64,000 bases of DNA from Parafrankia elaeagni (GCF_000374165.1 NZ_KB893717.1:186001-250000), one strand, 5' to 3'. Shown: positions 7,938-17,307, numbered from the stretch's first letter. Notes: a model not told the origin generated them from the letters alone. A program made the numbers and translations.

Positions 7938-9854
7938 TCAGCGGTGTGCGCCGGCGCCGCCCGCGGGCGGCTGGCCCATCCCGTGGTAGGTCGGCGGGGG
8001 CGTCGCCTCGCCGGGGACGTGCGGGTCCCCCACCTGGATGTGGTGGAGCCCCTCCCGCACCAGCGGCGGAGCGGACCAGCGCGGGCCGGCGACGAGGTTC
8101 TCCTCGTCCTCCTCGGCGGGGTCGTGAACGTGGTCGTCCCCGTCCTGCCACAGGGTGGGGACGAGCTCCGGCGGGTCGAGCTCGCTGGGGTCGAGATCGT
8201 CCGGCACGAGGTTGGTGTCGTCCACCTCGCCGTGCATCTTGGACCCGTTGAGCACCACCGGGATCTCCAGGTCGCCCACGACGTGCTCGACGTAGAACGC
8301 GCGGTGCTGGATCAGCCAGAGGGCGTAGCCCGGGTCCAGCCGCGGGAGCAGGTCGGCCGCGACGTCGGTGAGGCCCAGCGCCTCCTGCGTGTCGGCGATC
8401 TGGTCGGACGCCTGCTTGTACAGGATCCGGATCGCCGTCTCGGCGAGCAGGCCCTTGGCGATCTCCACCGAGTCGGGGGACGCGGAGAGCAGGTCGGAGA
8501 TGCGGTGCGCGACGATCGCGTTCGCACAGCCCCACTGCCGCGCCAGCTTCTGCTGGGCGGAGAGGCGTCGGACGAGCCCGGCGAAGCGCATCAGCCGCCA
8601 GCACTCGTCGTAGACGACGTAGCGCTGCACACCGTCCTGGCGCATCAGGGCGGCTTCCATCCAGGCCTGCGCGCAGGTCATGATCAGCGCGATCATCTCG
8701 TCGCTGCCCTGGACCCGCTCCAGGTTCAGCACGGCGATCGGCCGGTCGAAGTCCAGCGGGGACGTCGTCGGACCGTCGAAGAGACCACCGAGGGCACCGT
8801 GGGTGAGCCGCCGCAGCGTCAGCGTCGCGTCGCGGGAGGCGTCCCGCAGCTCGGTGGCGGTCATCGGCAGCGCCGCGCAGTCCTCCTCCGTCGGGTCGGT
8901 CATCGCCTCGAGCACGTGGGGGAGCAGCGGGGTGGCCCAGCGGTCGGGTGCGGCCCCGGTGATCTGCCGGGTGACGACGTCGAGCGCCAGGTCGACGGCG
9001 GTGTGCTCGGCCGGGGTGAGCGGCACCCCCTTCGCCGTCTCGATCAGCGAGGACAGCAGCGCCGAGCGGGCCCGCTTCACCTCGCGGGCCCAGTCGGCGT
9101 CCGCGATGCCCCGCGGGCGCGGAGGGGCGTCCAGCGGGTTGAGCCGGGTGGAGAGGCCGGGGCCGATGTAGGTCGGCTCGCAGCCGAGCCGGCGGGCGAG
9201 CCGGGTGTACTCGCCCTTCGGGTCGCAGGGGACCGCGGCCTGGTAGCCGAACGCCGACCCGCGGGAGATCAGTGTCTTGAGCAGCGCCGACTTGCGGGAG
9301 CCGACGGCGCCGAACACCGCGAAGTTCGGGTTCTCGATGACCTGCTGCCGGTACAGCTCGAAGACGTCGAAGTCGAACGAGTTGCCCGACCACACGTGCC
9401 GCCCGATGTACATGCCGGGCGCGTCGAGCCCGGAGTCGACGACGAAGGGGTAGATCCCGGCGATCTGTGCCGTGGTCTCCATGTGAGCGGGCAGGCGGAG
9501 CTTGTGGTAGTTCCGGCCGGCGTACGGGCCGAGCAGCTTCGGCGGCTGGAGGCCGCGCCGCAGCGCGGCCTGCGCCCGGCGCATGGCGATCTTCTCCGCG
9601 TTCGCCGCCGCGCGCTCCGCGCGCCGTGACCGGCGGCTGTGGGCTGCCTGTGCCTTCGCTCGCCGCCGCCGGCTCTGCTGGCTGCCGCCCAGGTCGGCGA
9701 AGCCGCTGGCCTGCCAGCCCGGTTCGGCCTCGTTGCTGGCGTCATAGCCGTAGCCGGGGTCGTAGCCAGTCTCGTAGCCGGAGTCGTAGCCCGGGTCGAA
9801 ACCGGTCTGACGGCCGGTCTCGTAGCCGGCGTCATCGGAGTCAGCGGGCGTCAC
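7938..9854 (-). CDS. VirB4/TraC-like conjugation-type ATPase
   Basis: This is probably the motor ATPase of a type IV secretion-like machine. A Gly/Tyr/Asp-rich low-complexity N-terminus (residues 10-40, GYDPGYGYD) and a basic stretch (SRRRRAKAQAAH) precede the family domain from about residue 100. It is followed by RPIAVLNLERV and the Walker B RYVVYDECWRLM near 410. The Walker A segment near 180-190 reads GAVGSRKS, with Arg where GxxxxGK[ST] has Gly, while Lys and Ser are kept. No membrane segment is seen, as expected for a cytoplasmic hexamer. The GTG start overlaps the stop of the SCO6880-like gene by 4 nt. It is the last gene of the minus-strand operon. Confidence 0.88.
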   Translation of the reverse strand: MTPADSDDAGYETGRQTGFDPGYDSGYETGYDPGYGYDASNEAEPGWQASGFADLGGSQQSRRRRAKAQAAHSRRSRRAERAAANAEKIAMRRAQAALRRGLQPPKLLGPYAGRNYHKLRLPAHMETTAQIAGIYPFVVDSGLDAPGMYIGRHVWSGNSFDFDVFELYRQQVIENPNFAVFGAVGSRKSALLKTLISRGSAFGYQAAVPCDPKGEYTRLARRLGCEPTYIGPGLSTRLNPLDAPPRPRGIADADWAREVKRARSALLSSLIETAKGVPLTPAEHTAVDLALDVVTRQITGAAPDRWATPLLPHVLEAMTDPTEEDCAALPMTATELRDASRDATLTLRRLTHGALGGLFDGPTTSPLDFDRPIAVLNLERVQGSDEMIALIMTCAQAWMEAALMRQDGVQRYVVYDECWRLMRFAGLVRRLSAQQKLARQWGCANAIVAHRISDLLSASPDSVEIAKGLLAETAIRILYKQASDQIADTQEALGLTDVAADLLPRLDPGYALWLIQHRAFYVEHVVGDLEIPVVLNGSKMHGEVDDTNLVPDDLDPSELDPPELVPTLWQDGDDHVHDPAEEDEENLVAGPRWSAPPLVREGLHHIQVGDPHVPGEATPPPTYHGMGQPPAGGAGAHR

Positions 9855-11353
9855 GACACCCCCACCGCGAGCGGCAGCGCGCCGACACTGAAGCCCTGGT
9901 CCTGCTCGCCGACGAGACGGACCATCTCCAGCCGGCTGCGTGACGCCAGCGTCTCGGCCTCGCCACAGGCGTCGGCGAGGGATTCCAGATCGTCCGCGGA
10001 GACGGTGACGAAGCCGTGGAAGCGGAAGGCACCGAAGCCGGCGATCAGTTCCTGCTCGCGCCGTTCGACCTCGTCCGCCTCGGCGACGTCCCGCTGGGTC
10101 GTCACCTTGCCCACCTTGTCCCGCATCTGCTGCTCACCGAGGTGCGCCATGCGCCGCCGGTTCACCGCCTTCTCCGCCTTGCGGCCCGGCAGCGGCTCCA
10201 CCACCAGCGAAACGGTACGCCGGCAGGTCGTCTCCATGAGCAGCGGTGCCAGGAACGCCGCCGGGGACGGGACGCGAGGCCAGCCGTTGATCCAGTAGGT
10301 GGTGTGGAAGCCGGAGTCGGTGCGGTAGTGGTCCCAGGCGTTGACCGCCCGGACCGGGCCGGCGATCGCCGGGTTGATGCCGGACGGCAGCCCCTTGAGC
10401 CCACCGGCGAGGTCGGTGCTCGCACCGCCGCGGGCGTCGATCATCTCGGTCGAGTACGGGTCGTAGGTCGTGCGGATCACCGCGGCGAGCGCCCGCGGTG
10501 GCAGCCACCCCACCGTGTTGATCGTGGCGCGCGCGAGCGCCGCCTCCATCGTCCGCAGCTCGCCGAGGAGCACTGCGCACGCAGCCTCGTCACCACCACC
10601 CGCACGCTGGATGGCCCGGCGGGCGTCCTTGGCCCGCAGCTGGAAGGACAGGTAGGTCTCATGCCGCTGCGCGACCGGCCCCGCCGCGTCGATCACCTGC
10701 TCGTAGGCCTCCGCGGCCCAGGAGTCGTCGTGATGGCCCCGCACCCGCCAGTGGCGCTGCAGCTGGTCGCCGGAGTCCGGCAGCGTCCGCTCCAGCCACT
10801 GGATGCGCGACAGCTTGCCGCCGCCGCCGGTCAGCCCGGCCAGCAGCTCGCCCCAGGCATCCACCCGGGCCTGCTGGTCGCCGGACTCCAGCAGCGCGAA
10901 CTGGCTGCCCTTCACCTGCAGGACGGCCGTGTAGGTCTGCCTCTTCACATCCTTGACCACGGCCACGTACCGGCCGCCGCCCACGGGGAACGACAGGATG
11001 ACCAGGCTTGACAGCGGCCCCGGCAGGGCCGTCCTGGTCATCCGGTCCTCGGTTGGCCCGAGCCGGAAGAAGCCTCCGCGGAACACCGTCTCGCCCGTCA
11101 CCTTCTGCATCGTGAAGCCGAACACGATCGGCACCCACTGGTCGAGGTTACGATCCTCCACCCGGACGAACGCGACGAAGACGAACCCCGCCGCCAGCAG
11201 CAGCCACAGCGGGACGAAGACCAACGGCGAGCGCAGCGCACCCAGGACCGACAGCATCACGCCGATCAGCAGGGCGAGCTGCGGCCAGCGCATGCCGAGG
11301 AGAACCCCGCCCCGCTCCAGGGGCCCGAAGCGATAGCTGCGTTCGGCGATCAC
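9851..11353 (-). CDS. SCO6880-like / PrgI-type integral membrane protein of the T4SS-like module
   Basis: Two closely spaced membrane helices near residues 24-62 (LALLIGVMLSVLGALR, VPLWLLLAAGFVFVAFV) sit before a large soluble part of about 430 residues. This arrangement and its sequence resemble the actinobacterial SCO6880 family, in which a PrgI-like membrane region is joined to a VirB4-N-like domain. It is always found next to VirB4-like and TrbL-like genes, as here. The role is probably to anchor the ATPase at the membrane. It overlaps the ATPase gene by 4 nt and follows the TrbL-like gene by 7 nt. No enzymatic motif is seen. Confidence 0.82.
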   Translation of the reverse strand: MIAERSYRFGPLERGGVLLGMRWPQLALLIGVMLSVLGALRSPLVFVPLWLLLAAGFVFVAFVRVEDRNLDQWVPIVFGFTMQKVTGETVFRGGFFRLGPTEDRMTRTALPGPLSSLVILSFPVGGGRYVAVVKDVKRQTYTAVLQVKGSQFALLESGDQQARVDAWGELLAGLTGGGGKLSRIQWLERTLPDSGDQLQRHWRVRGHHDDSWAAEAYEQVIDAAGPVAQRHETYLSFQLRAKDARRAIQRAGGGDEAACAVLLGELRTMEAALARATINTVGWLPPRALAAVIRTTYDPYSTEMIDARGGASTDLAGGLKGLPSGINPAIAGPVRAVNAWDHYRTDSGFHTTYWINGWPRVPSPAAFLAPLLMETTCRRTVSLVVEPLPGRKAEKAVNRRRMAHLGEQQMRDKVGKVTTQRDVAEADEVERREQELIAGFGAFRFHGFVTVSADDLESLADACGEAETLASRSRLEMVRLVGEQDQGFSVGALPLAVGVS

Positions 11354-11360
11354 GATCCAC

Positions 11361-12776
11361 TCACCCGCCGCCGGTACGCGCCGGCGGGGTCACCCGCGGC
11401 GTGGCCTGCGGCGTTACCGGCGGCCTCGCCACCGGGCCGCCTCCGGACGTCCGCCCGCCACCCGAACCAGCCCCGCCGACCCGGGTCACGCCGCCACCCC
11501 CGCGGGTGGTGACGGCCTTCGCCGGGACGGACCGGGGTGCCCCGGCGGCCGCACCGACCGTGCTGCGGGCAGCCCGCACGCTCGCCGTCGCCGTCGCCGG
11601 CGCCTCACGCCCACCGCGGGCCGGAGCGGGACCCGGCATGCCCGAACGGCTGGCCCTGGCACGCACCGCGCCGGCGGTACCGGCGCGCGCGGGCAGTCCG
11701 GCCGGGGCGTTCCCACCGCGGCCCGGCCGCACAGCGGGCCGCGCGGCCGGGAGCGCCGAGCCACCGACCACGCCGGCATCGCCGAGCATTCCCCGGTTCC
11801 TGGTCTGCAGCCGCGAACCGATTCCGCGGAACGTGTCCCGCGAGGTCGAGCCGAGCAGCGCGCCCGCGCCATGCCCGAACGACGCCGCGCTCCGGCGGCC
11901 CGCCGATCCGACCGCGCGCATCAGCTGAACATCGGCGAACCCCAGCAGGTGCATGAGCATGAACGGTGAGAAGACCGCCGCGATCATCACAACGACACCA
12001 CTGAGAATGCTCAGTGTCTGGTCAACCGTGGAGCCGGACGAATCCTGGGCGATGCCCGCACCCAGGGCGAAAATCGCGTAGATGACCGGCTTCGCGAAGA
12101 TCAGGGCGACCAGCATCTCCGCCGCGCGCTTGATCCAGGTGCTGGTCGTCATGGTCGGCTGACCCGCCAGGTACAGCGGGATGAACACCGCCACCACGAT
12201 GATCGCGACTTTCCGGATGTACAGCACCACGAACAGGGTGAAGGAGAAGATGGCAACCAGGAGCGACAGCACCAGGTCGAGGGCGAAATTACCCTGTTCG
12301 GGCAGTGTTCTCAGCTGGGCGACGAGGTCCGCCCCCAGTTCCTTGTCGTTGCCGAAGGCCTCGGCCATGCCGTCCGAGGCGGCCAGGATCATCTGCAGCA
12401 GCGTCAGGGCGATGAACGAGCCGATGATCGCCGTACCGGTCGAGACCAGGGCACGCACGAACACATGCGGGTCGCCCCGCAGGGCGGCCACGGTGCAGGA
12501 ACAGAGGAAGAGACCGGTCACGATCAGGATCGAGACGCCGAAGACGATGTTGTAGTTGTCGACGACATACTGGGCATTGAGATCCACAGCGGTCTTCTGT
12601 GCCGCAAAGCTGAAAACGGACGCCGAAAGATCGGCCGCCATGTTGCAGAACGCCTTGCCGACCGAGTCCAGAAAATCTTCCGCAGCCCCACCGGCAAGAT
12701 CCCGGAGAGGTGTGAGTGGTGTCCATGCCAGGACTACGGTTTCGTCTGGCGTGGAGGCCGCAATACCGCCCGTCAT
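11361..12776 (-). CDS. TrbL/VirB6-like polytopic membrane protein
   Basis: About six membrane helices lie between residues 70 and 310 (for example IVFGVSILIVTGLFL, AIIGSFIALTLLQMI, VVLYIRKVAIIVVAVFIPLYLAG, SGVVVMIAAVFSPFMLMHLLG). The loop after VAVFIPLYLAGQP, and the overall order, match TrbL/VirB6 inner-membrane channel proteins of type IV secretion systems. The C-terminal 160 residues are a soluble Gly/Ala/Pro/Arg-rich tail, probably disordered. Its start overlaps the stop of the upstream gene by 4 nt (ATGA). It would form the inner-membrane pore or scaffold around which VirB4 acts. Confidence 0.85.
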   Translation of the reverse strand: MTGGIAASTPDETVVLAWTPLTPLRDLAGGAAEDFLDSVGKAFCNMAADLSASVFSFAAQKTAVDLNAQYVVDNYNIVFGVSILIVTGLFLCSCTVAALRGDPHVFVRALVSTGTAIIGSFIALTLLQMILAASDGMAEAFGNDKELGADLVAQLRTLPEQGNFALDLVLSLLVAIFSFTLFVVLYIRKVAIIVVAVFIPLYLAGQPTMTTSTWIKRAAEMLVALIFAKPVIYAIFALGAGIAQDSSGSTVDQTLSILSGVVVMIAAVFSPFMLMHLLGFADVQLMRAVGSAGRRSAASFGHGAGALLGSTSRDTFRGIGSRLQTRNRGMLGDAGVVGGSALPAARPAVRPGRGGNAPAGLPARAGTAGAVRARASRSGMPGPAPARGGREAPATATASVRAARSTVGAAAGAPRSVPAKAVTTRGGGGVTRVGGAGSGGGRTSGGGPVARPPVTPQATPRVTPPARTGGG

Positions 12777-13555
12777 GATTGAGGTCCTCCAGCCATCACG
12801 AAATCTCTAAATTCTCCGGCGTTACGGCTATGAAGAAGTGGGCCATCGGGGCCGTCGTCGGCGTCTATCAGCTTCCAGTCGTCTTCCTGCCAGCGCACCT
12901 GGCAAATCTCTGAGCCCCAGCGGACCTGAGCCTGCCTAATTGGGTCTACGGAGTCGTAAACTCCGAGAGATATTGCGCCCCAAACAAATATTGTCGCGTC
13001 GGACTCCGAAGATGATTGGATCTGATATCCCAGAGGCCGCGCGTCGAAGTTGACTTGAGGATCCTGAATTGATGTGACGCCGAGTGTCGCCGCGTTTTCT
13101 TCGTCGACCTGCAGTATTCCGCTGGCAAGTGTTTCTACTGATGTTTGATCTGAAATCGAGCCGAAGAATCCGCGAATTCTGTCTTCTGCCCGATTGGTGA
13201 CATTGTTGTAGGCGGTGAAGTAATTACCGCAAGCGCTTATCGCGCCGGCTTCGGTGTGGGGGTAGCCGACGGGCACCCCGAACTCGTTGACCCGGGTGGG
13301 CCCACCCACCGGGCCGTCGCTGGCTGCCACGGGGACCTCACTGGTGGGGGAAACGGCGACGGCAGGTGTCTCGGGGGGGTCCTCGGCGGACTGTTCGGGG
13401 GCAGGGTCGGAATCGGCCGGAGTCCTGGGGCCGCTGTCCGATGAATGCCGCCCCGCGACGTAACCGATGCCACCGGCCCCGATCGCGGTCACCGTGGCTG
13501 TCGCGACGATGACGATGATCAGGCGCCCGAATGCCCACTCCGTCAGGCTCACCAA
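12773..13555 (-). CDS. Membrane-anchored protein of the T4SS-like module, atypically AT-rich
   Basis: A single N-terminal helix (LIIVIVATATVTAIGAGGIGYVAG, about residues 11-34) is followed by a Pro/Glu/Ser-rich stalk (35-85) and a compact domain of about 170 residues starting at HTEAGAISACGNYFTAYNN. A single-helix anchor plus a small alpha/beta domain is the layout of VirB8/TcpC-like proteins, but I do not recognise the sequence, so that role is inference. The domain-coding DNA (12780-13250) is clearly less GC-rich than everything around it. It overlaps the TrbL-like gene by 4 nt. Confidence 0.75.
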   Translation of the reverse strand: MVSLTEWAFGRLIIVIVATATVTAIGAGGIGYVAGRHSSDSGPRTPADSDPAPEQSAEDPPETPAVAVSPTSEVPVAASDGPVGGPTRVNEFGVPVGYPHTEAGAISACGNYFTAYNNVTNRAEDRIRGFFGSISDQTSVETLASGILQVDEENAATLGVTSIQDPQVNFDARPLGYQIQSSSESDATIFVWGAISLGVYDSVDPIRQAQVRWGSEICQVRWQEDDWKLIDADDGPDGPLLHSRNAGEFRDFVMAGGPQS

Positions 13556-13624
13556 CGCCCACTCCCCTCCGTTGCCGGCAGGGTCATCATCGCAATGTCG
13601 GAGGCCAGATACCTCCGGAACCGG

Positions 13625-14065
13625 CTAGAAGGCGCTGGACGGAAGCTCATGGACCACGTCGGGGTCATCGACGATGTCATCAGCGGGCGCTGGGGTGAAC
13701 GTCTGGACCACGGCCGGCGGGCGCATGCTGTTCGCATCATCGGAGTCGTTGGTGGCGGAGGCGCCGGTCGCGAGGAAGAAGTTGACGAACGCTGCGGCGG
13801 CACCGACCAGGAAGGCGAGGCCGAACCCGGCGAGGACACCGCTCTTGCCCACCGCCGAAGCGCGGTCGAGCCCCATCCGCTCACCGAGTGCCCAGGCGAT
13901 TCCGCCCAGCAGGACGGCGGCCACGGCTGCGACGACCGCGTAGGCTGCCAGACCGTTGACCAGGTCCTGCAGGGCATTGATGCCGGGTGCCTTGGAGTTG
14001 TCCGGCGTGACGTCCACCGCGGCAAGAATGACCGCTGCCGAAGCGGCTGCAGCATCGACGATCAT
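13625..14065 (-). CDS. Small two-helix membrane protein, VirB2/TrbC-like or DUF6112-like
   Basis: The protein has 146 residues. After a short N-terminus there are two hydrophobic helices (LAAYAVVAAVAAVLLGGIAWAL and LAGFGLAFLVGAAAAFVNFFLA) separated by a short basic loop (GERMGLDRASAVGKS), then an acidic tail. Small size, the two-helix topology and operon position are those of pilin-like VirB2/TrbC or DUF6112 proteins; there is no strong motif to decide. Its ATG overlaps the stop of the MinD-like gene by 4 nt, and 69 nt separate it from the next gene. Confidence 0.75.
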   Translation of the reverse strand: MIVDAAAASAAVILAAVDVTPDNSKAPGINALQDLVNGLAAYAVVAAVAAVLLGGIAWALGERMGLDRASAVGKSGVLAGFGLAFLVGAAAAFVNFFLATGASATNDSDDANSMRPPAVVQTFTPAPADDIVDDPDVVHELPSSAF

Positions 14066-17000
14066 CGTGGTTCCCTTCCTGCGGGCGACGGGTCGCCCGG
14101 ACGATCCGGCTCGGACACCCGCGCGGGTGGGCTTCCGGGCCGCAGGTCGCCAAATGATACGCCCGGCACCTGACCGTGATCGGCATCGGCAGTGTGTGAC
14201 AGCGTCGATGTGTTGGGTGTTGCTAGTTCGGTGGGTGGCCGGACGGTCGGTCGAGCTACTGTCGATGTTGGTTCTATCTGTACCGTGACCTGCGCTTCGG
14301 CCTCCTGCGCGTCGCCTTCGGAGTCGGCGACGGCTGCGAGGGCGTCCACCGTTTCGGCGGCGAGCCGCAGGTAGGCCCGCCGGGTCGCCAGCCGCAGCCG
14401 GGGAATCCGTACCGGGGTGCCACGGCTGGGGTCGAGGCGAGGGTCGTAAGGGACCCGCACGATGCCGTCGACATGGCGGGCCAGCCGCGCGGTGGCGTTG
14501 CGCGCGCGGGGCGAGGGCCGGCCCCGCCGCGGCGATACCACCGCCGCGATCACGACGGGCCCGGAAGGCGCCGGATCCGCTGTCCCGTCGTCAGGTGCTC
14601 CCGGCTCGAGACGCCCGCGGCCGGCTGGCTCACGGGCCCGCACACCGACACCGGCGAGTGCGCCCTCCGGATCGATCAGGTCCGCGAGGGTTGTCTCCAG
14701 GTCGGACGCGGTCGCCAGCGTCACCAGGATCACCGCGTCGGCGGAGCGCAGCGCGGTGGGGGTCAGCGGAGCGGCCGCGGGCGCGTCCATGAGGACCAGC
14801 GGGTAGGCGTGGGCCAGACCGCCGAGGACGGCGTGCAGCATGGCCGGGGTGGCCGGTTCGTCGACCGGAACCAGGGACCGGTCGCCGGCGCCGGCGGTGC
14901 CGTTCTCGGCAGGGCGGTCGACCGGCAGGACGTCCAGGTCGTAGACGCTGCCCGCGCGCTGTGCGCTGATCAGCGCCCGCGTCTCCTCGGCGGGAACACC
15001 TGCGCCGGAGCCGCGCAGGCGGGCGATGTCGGCGACTGTGGCCAGCCCCCGGCTGCCGACCCTGCTGACCAGGTTGTCGCCGCGTGACTCGTCGATCTCG
15101 ACACTGTCGGCCGAGGTCGGCGGTACGAACCCGGGGGTCTCGGCCCCGGGGTGGAGGTCGATGCCGAGCACCGGCTCGCCGCGCACCCCTGCCAGGGTGA
15201 GGCCGACGACCCCGGTCAGCGTGGTGGTACCCGAATAGGGGAACAGCGAGGTCACGGCGATCCGCCACGAGCCGGGCAGGATGCTGGACGCCCGGTCCGA
15301 GAGGGTGGTCCGGAGTGGGATCTCCTCCCAGTGCTCGGACTCGTCCCCACTGGCCCAGCTCTCCTGCCCGGGCCACTGCCGGCGGGTGGACGGCCGCAGC
15401 AGCGCGGCCGGCACCTCGTCTCCGGCGGTGAGAGCCGGGACGCGGCGGCGCCCGCCGGGGACCATCTCGGTAGAGGTGGGCTCCTCGTGGCTTTCCGTGG
15501 CCGCAGGCGACTCGGGTACGGCGGGCACCCTGGTCGGGGCAGCCAGCCGCGGCACCGGGGACCCCGACGGGGCCACCTCGTCCCAGCTGTGCTGGCCAGG
15601 TGTGCCGTACTGGTCGGCAGCGGCCGGCTGGGCCGTCAGATCGGCCGGGAGCGCCTCCACGATCTCGGCCGGTGCCGGTGCCGGCACCTCGTGCCACGCA
15701 TCGGCCTGGTCCCAGGCCGGGACGGCCGCCGGGGTCGCTTCGGGCACGGCCTCCGCGGGCACGGTCTCCGCAGGAGCGCCTGACCACGCGGTATCGCCGG
15801 GCCAGGCCGGATCCGTCGGCCACGCGGGTTCGGCCGGCCAGGCCTGCCCTGCCGGCCAGGCCGTCTCGCCCGCCGGCTCGGTGCCGGCTGCGGGTGCCGG
15901 TTCGGCCGTGGGCGCGGGCGCCTGGGCGGGCAGCGCGGCGTCTGGTGGGTAGACCTGCTCCGGCCCGCCACCGGCCTGGCCCGGATGCCCATAGCCGCCC
16001 CCGGACGGGTCGTTCCAGCCGGAGGGCGACGCCGGGTCCGATCCGAAGAGGGCCGGTGACTGCGGGCCAGCGGCGGGTGGCTGGGGGGCAGGAGGCGGCT
16101 GCGACGCGGCAGGTGGCAGCGACGCGGGAGGTGGCAGCGGGACGGCAGGTGGCAGCGGGACGGCAGGTGGCTGGGGAGCCGCGAGCGGCGGCGCGGCAGC
16201 AGGAGGGGGAACCGCCGGCTGCGGGCCGGTGGTGGGAGTCCTCGGCGCGAGGGCGGACGGGCGGCCGGGACGGCGCGGCCCGGCCGAGGTGGGCCGGCGG
16301 CCCGGCGGGGGCGCGCTGGTTCCGCCGCCCCGGCGGGACGGCGGTTCCTGCGGGTCGCTGCTCGAGGGCCGCGCGCCCCCCGACGAACCGGCCCGAGACA
16401 GACCGGAGCGACCGGAGGCACCCCTTCCGCCCGCGGCGCCCGAACCACCTCGGCCGGCACCACCCGGAACACCTGGAACACCTGGACCGGTGCGGCTGGT
16501 GGGAGCTGCCGTGCCCGGGCCGGCGGGTGTCGAGGGTGCGGCGGGCGCGGTCACGGAGCCCGCCGTGGCGGGCGGGAAGCTCGGGTCCTTGCGGCCCATG
16601 GGGGTCGGCGGCGGGACGGCGCGGGGTGTCGCCGCGCGCCGGAGCGCCGGGCGGCGCGGCGGATTCCGCTGCGCCAGCTCGTCCTCCGGGACGTCCGATG
16701 TCGGGGTGGCGGCTGTGACCCGTGGCAGCGGTGACGACGCGGCGAACCGGCCGGGGGGTACCGGGGCGGGGACGCGGGCGACGTCGACGCGGCGCGGTGG
16801 CTCGCCGGCGACGGGTGGTTCAGGGCGGGGCACACGCGGTGCTGCGGCGCGACCGCCGCGGCCGCCCTCGCCGCGGCCCGAATCGCCGGGGGCGGCCGGT
16901 GTGCCGTCACGGCCGGCACTCGGCGGGGTGCGGGGCAGCCGGCGGCCGCGGCGCTGGGCCTGGCCGCGCGGCTCGTCACGGGTGTCACGGAACATGCCGG

Positions 17001-17307
17001 TCCGGCCTGGCCCCGACATGCCGGACCGGCCTGGGGGGCCGGGCTCGTCCGGTGCCGCATCCTCGAGGTGGAACGCCTGGTCCTGCCACGGTCCGCCACC
17101 ACCGTCGGTGGCGGTGGCCTCGTCCTCGTCGCCGCGCCTGCGGTGTCGGCGGCGGGCCGCCCGTGCGCCGGTGCGGTCCTCGCTCTCGCCGTCGCGAGCC
17201 GGGAGCTCGGCCGCGAACGGCGTGGATGCGGGGATTCGCGCGCCAATCAGTGAAACGGGCCGCGCGTCCCCTTCCTCACCGTACGGTGCCTGTGGCACAT
17301 CGCTCAC
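14062..17307 (-). CDS. Large Pro-rich protein with a C-terminal MinD/ParA-like domain
   Basis: 1081 residues. The first 650 or so are Pro/Ala/Gly-rich and probably disordered (QPPAVPLPPAVPLPP, then AWPAGQAWPAEPAWP repeats). The C-terminal third resembles SIMIBI/MinD ATPases of the kind joined to Pro-rich tails in actinobacterial secretion loci: ITSLFPYSGTTTLTGVV, EPVLGIDLHPG, YPLVLMDAPAA and AVILVTLATASDLETT. The P-loop position near residue 690 reads SGTTTLT and lacks the Lys of KGGxGKT, so ATP hydrolysis is doubtful. It heads the minus-strand operon, which suggests a role in organising or positioning the apparatus. Confidence 0.8.
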   Translation of the reverse strand: MSDVPQAPYGEEGDARPVSLIGARIPASTPFAAELPARDGESEDRTGARAARRRHRRRGDEDEATATDGGGGPWQDQAFHLEDAAPDEPGPPGRSGMSGPGRTGMFRDTRDEPRGQAQRRGRRLPRTPPSAGRDGTPAAPGDSGRGEGGRGGRAAAPRVPRPEPPVAGEPPRRVDVARVPAPVPPGRFAASSPLPRVTAATPTSDVPEDELAQRNPPRRPALRRAATPRAVPPPTPMGRKDPSFPPATAGSVTAPAAPSTPAGPGTAAPTSRTGPGVPGVPGGAGRGGSGAAGGRGASGRSGLSRAGSSGGARPSSSDPQEPPSRRGGGTSAPPPGRRPTSAGPRRPGRPSALAPRTPTTGPQPAVPPPAAAPPLAAPQPPAVPLPPAVPLPPPASLPPAASQPPPAPQPPAAGPQSPALFGSDPASPSGWNDPSGGGYGHPGQAGGGPEQVYPPDAALPAQAPAPTAEPAPAAGTEPAGETAWPAGQAWPAEPAWPTDPAWPGDTAWSGAPAETVPAEAVPEATPAAVPAWDQADAWHEVPAPAPAEIVEALPADLTAQPAAADQYGTPGQHSWDEVAPSGSPVPRLAAPTRVPAVPESPAATESHEEPTSTEMVPGGRRRVPALTAGDEVPAALLRPSTRRQWPGQESWASGDESEHWEEIPLRTTLSDRASSILPGSWRIAVTSLFPYSGTTTLTGVVGLTLAGVRGEPVLGIDLHPGAETPGFVPPTSADSVEIDESRGDNLVSRVGSRGLATVADIARLRGSGAGVPAEETRALISAQRAGSVYDLDVLPVDRPAENGTAGAGDRSLVPVDEPATPAMLHAVLGGLAHAYPLVLMDAPAAAPLTPTALRSADAVILVTLATASDLETTLADLIDPEGALAGVGVRAREPAGRGRLEPGAPDDGTADPAPSGPVVIAAVVSPRRGRPSPRARNATARLARHVDGIVRVPYDPRLDPSRGTPVRIPRLRLATRRAYLRLAAETVDALAAVADSEGDAQEAEAQVTVQIEPTSTVARPTVRPPTELATPNTSTLSHTADADHGQVPGVSFGDLRPGSPPARVSEPDRPGDPSPAGREPR

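Noticed and set aside
6742-9393. 883-codon minus-strand frame overlapping the VirB4-like and NERD genes
   Set aside because: Arg/Pro/His-rich shadow of the two real genes, with no motif.
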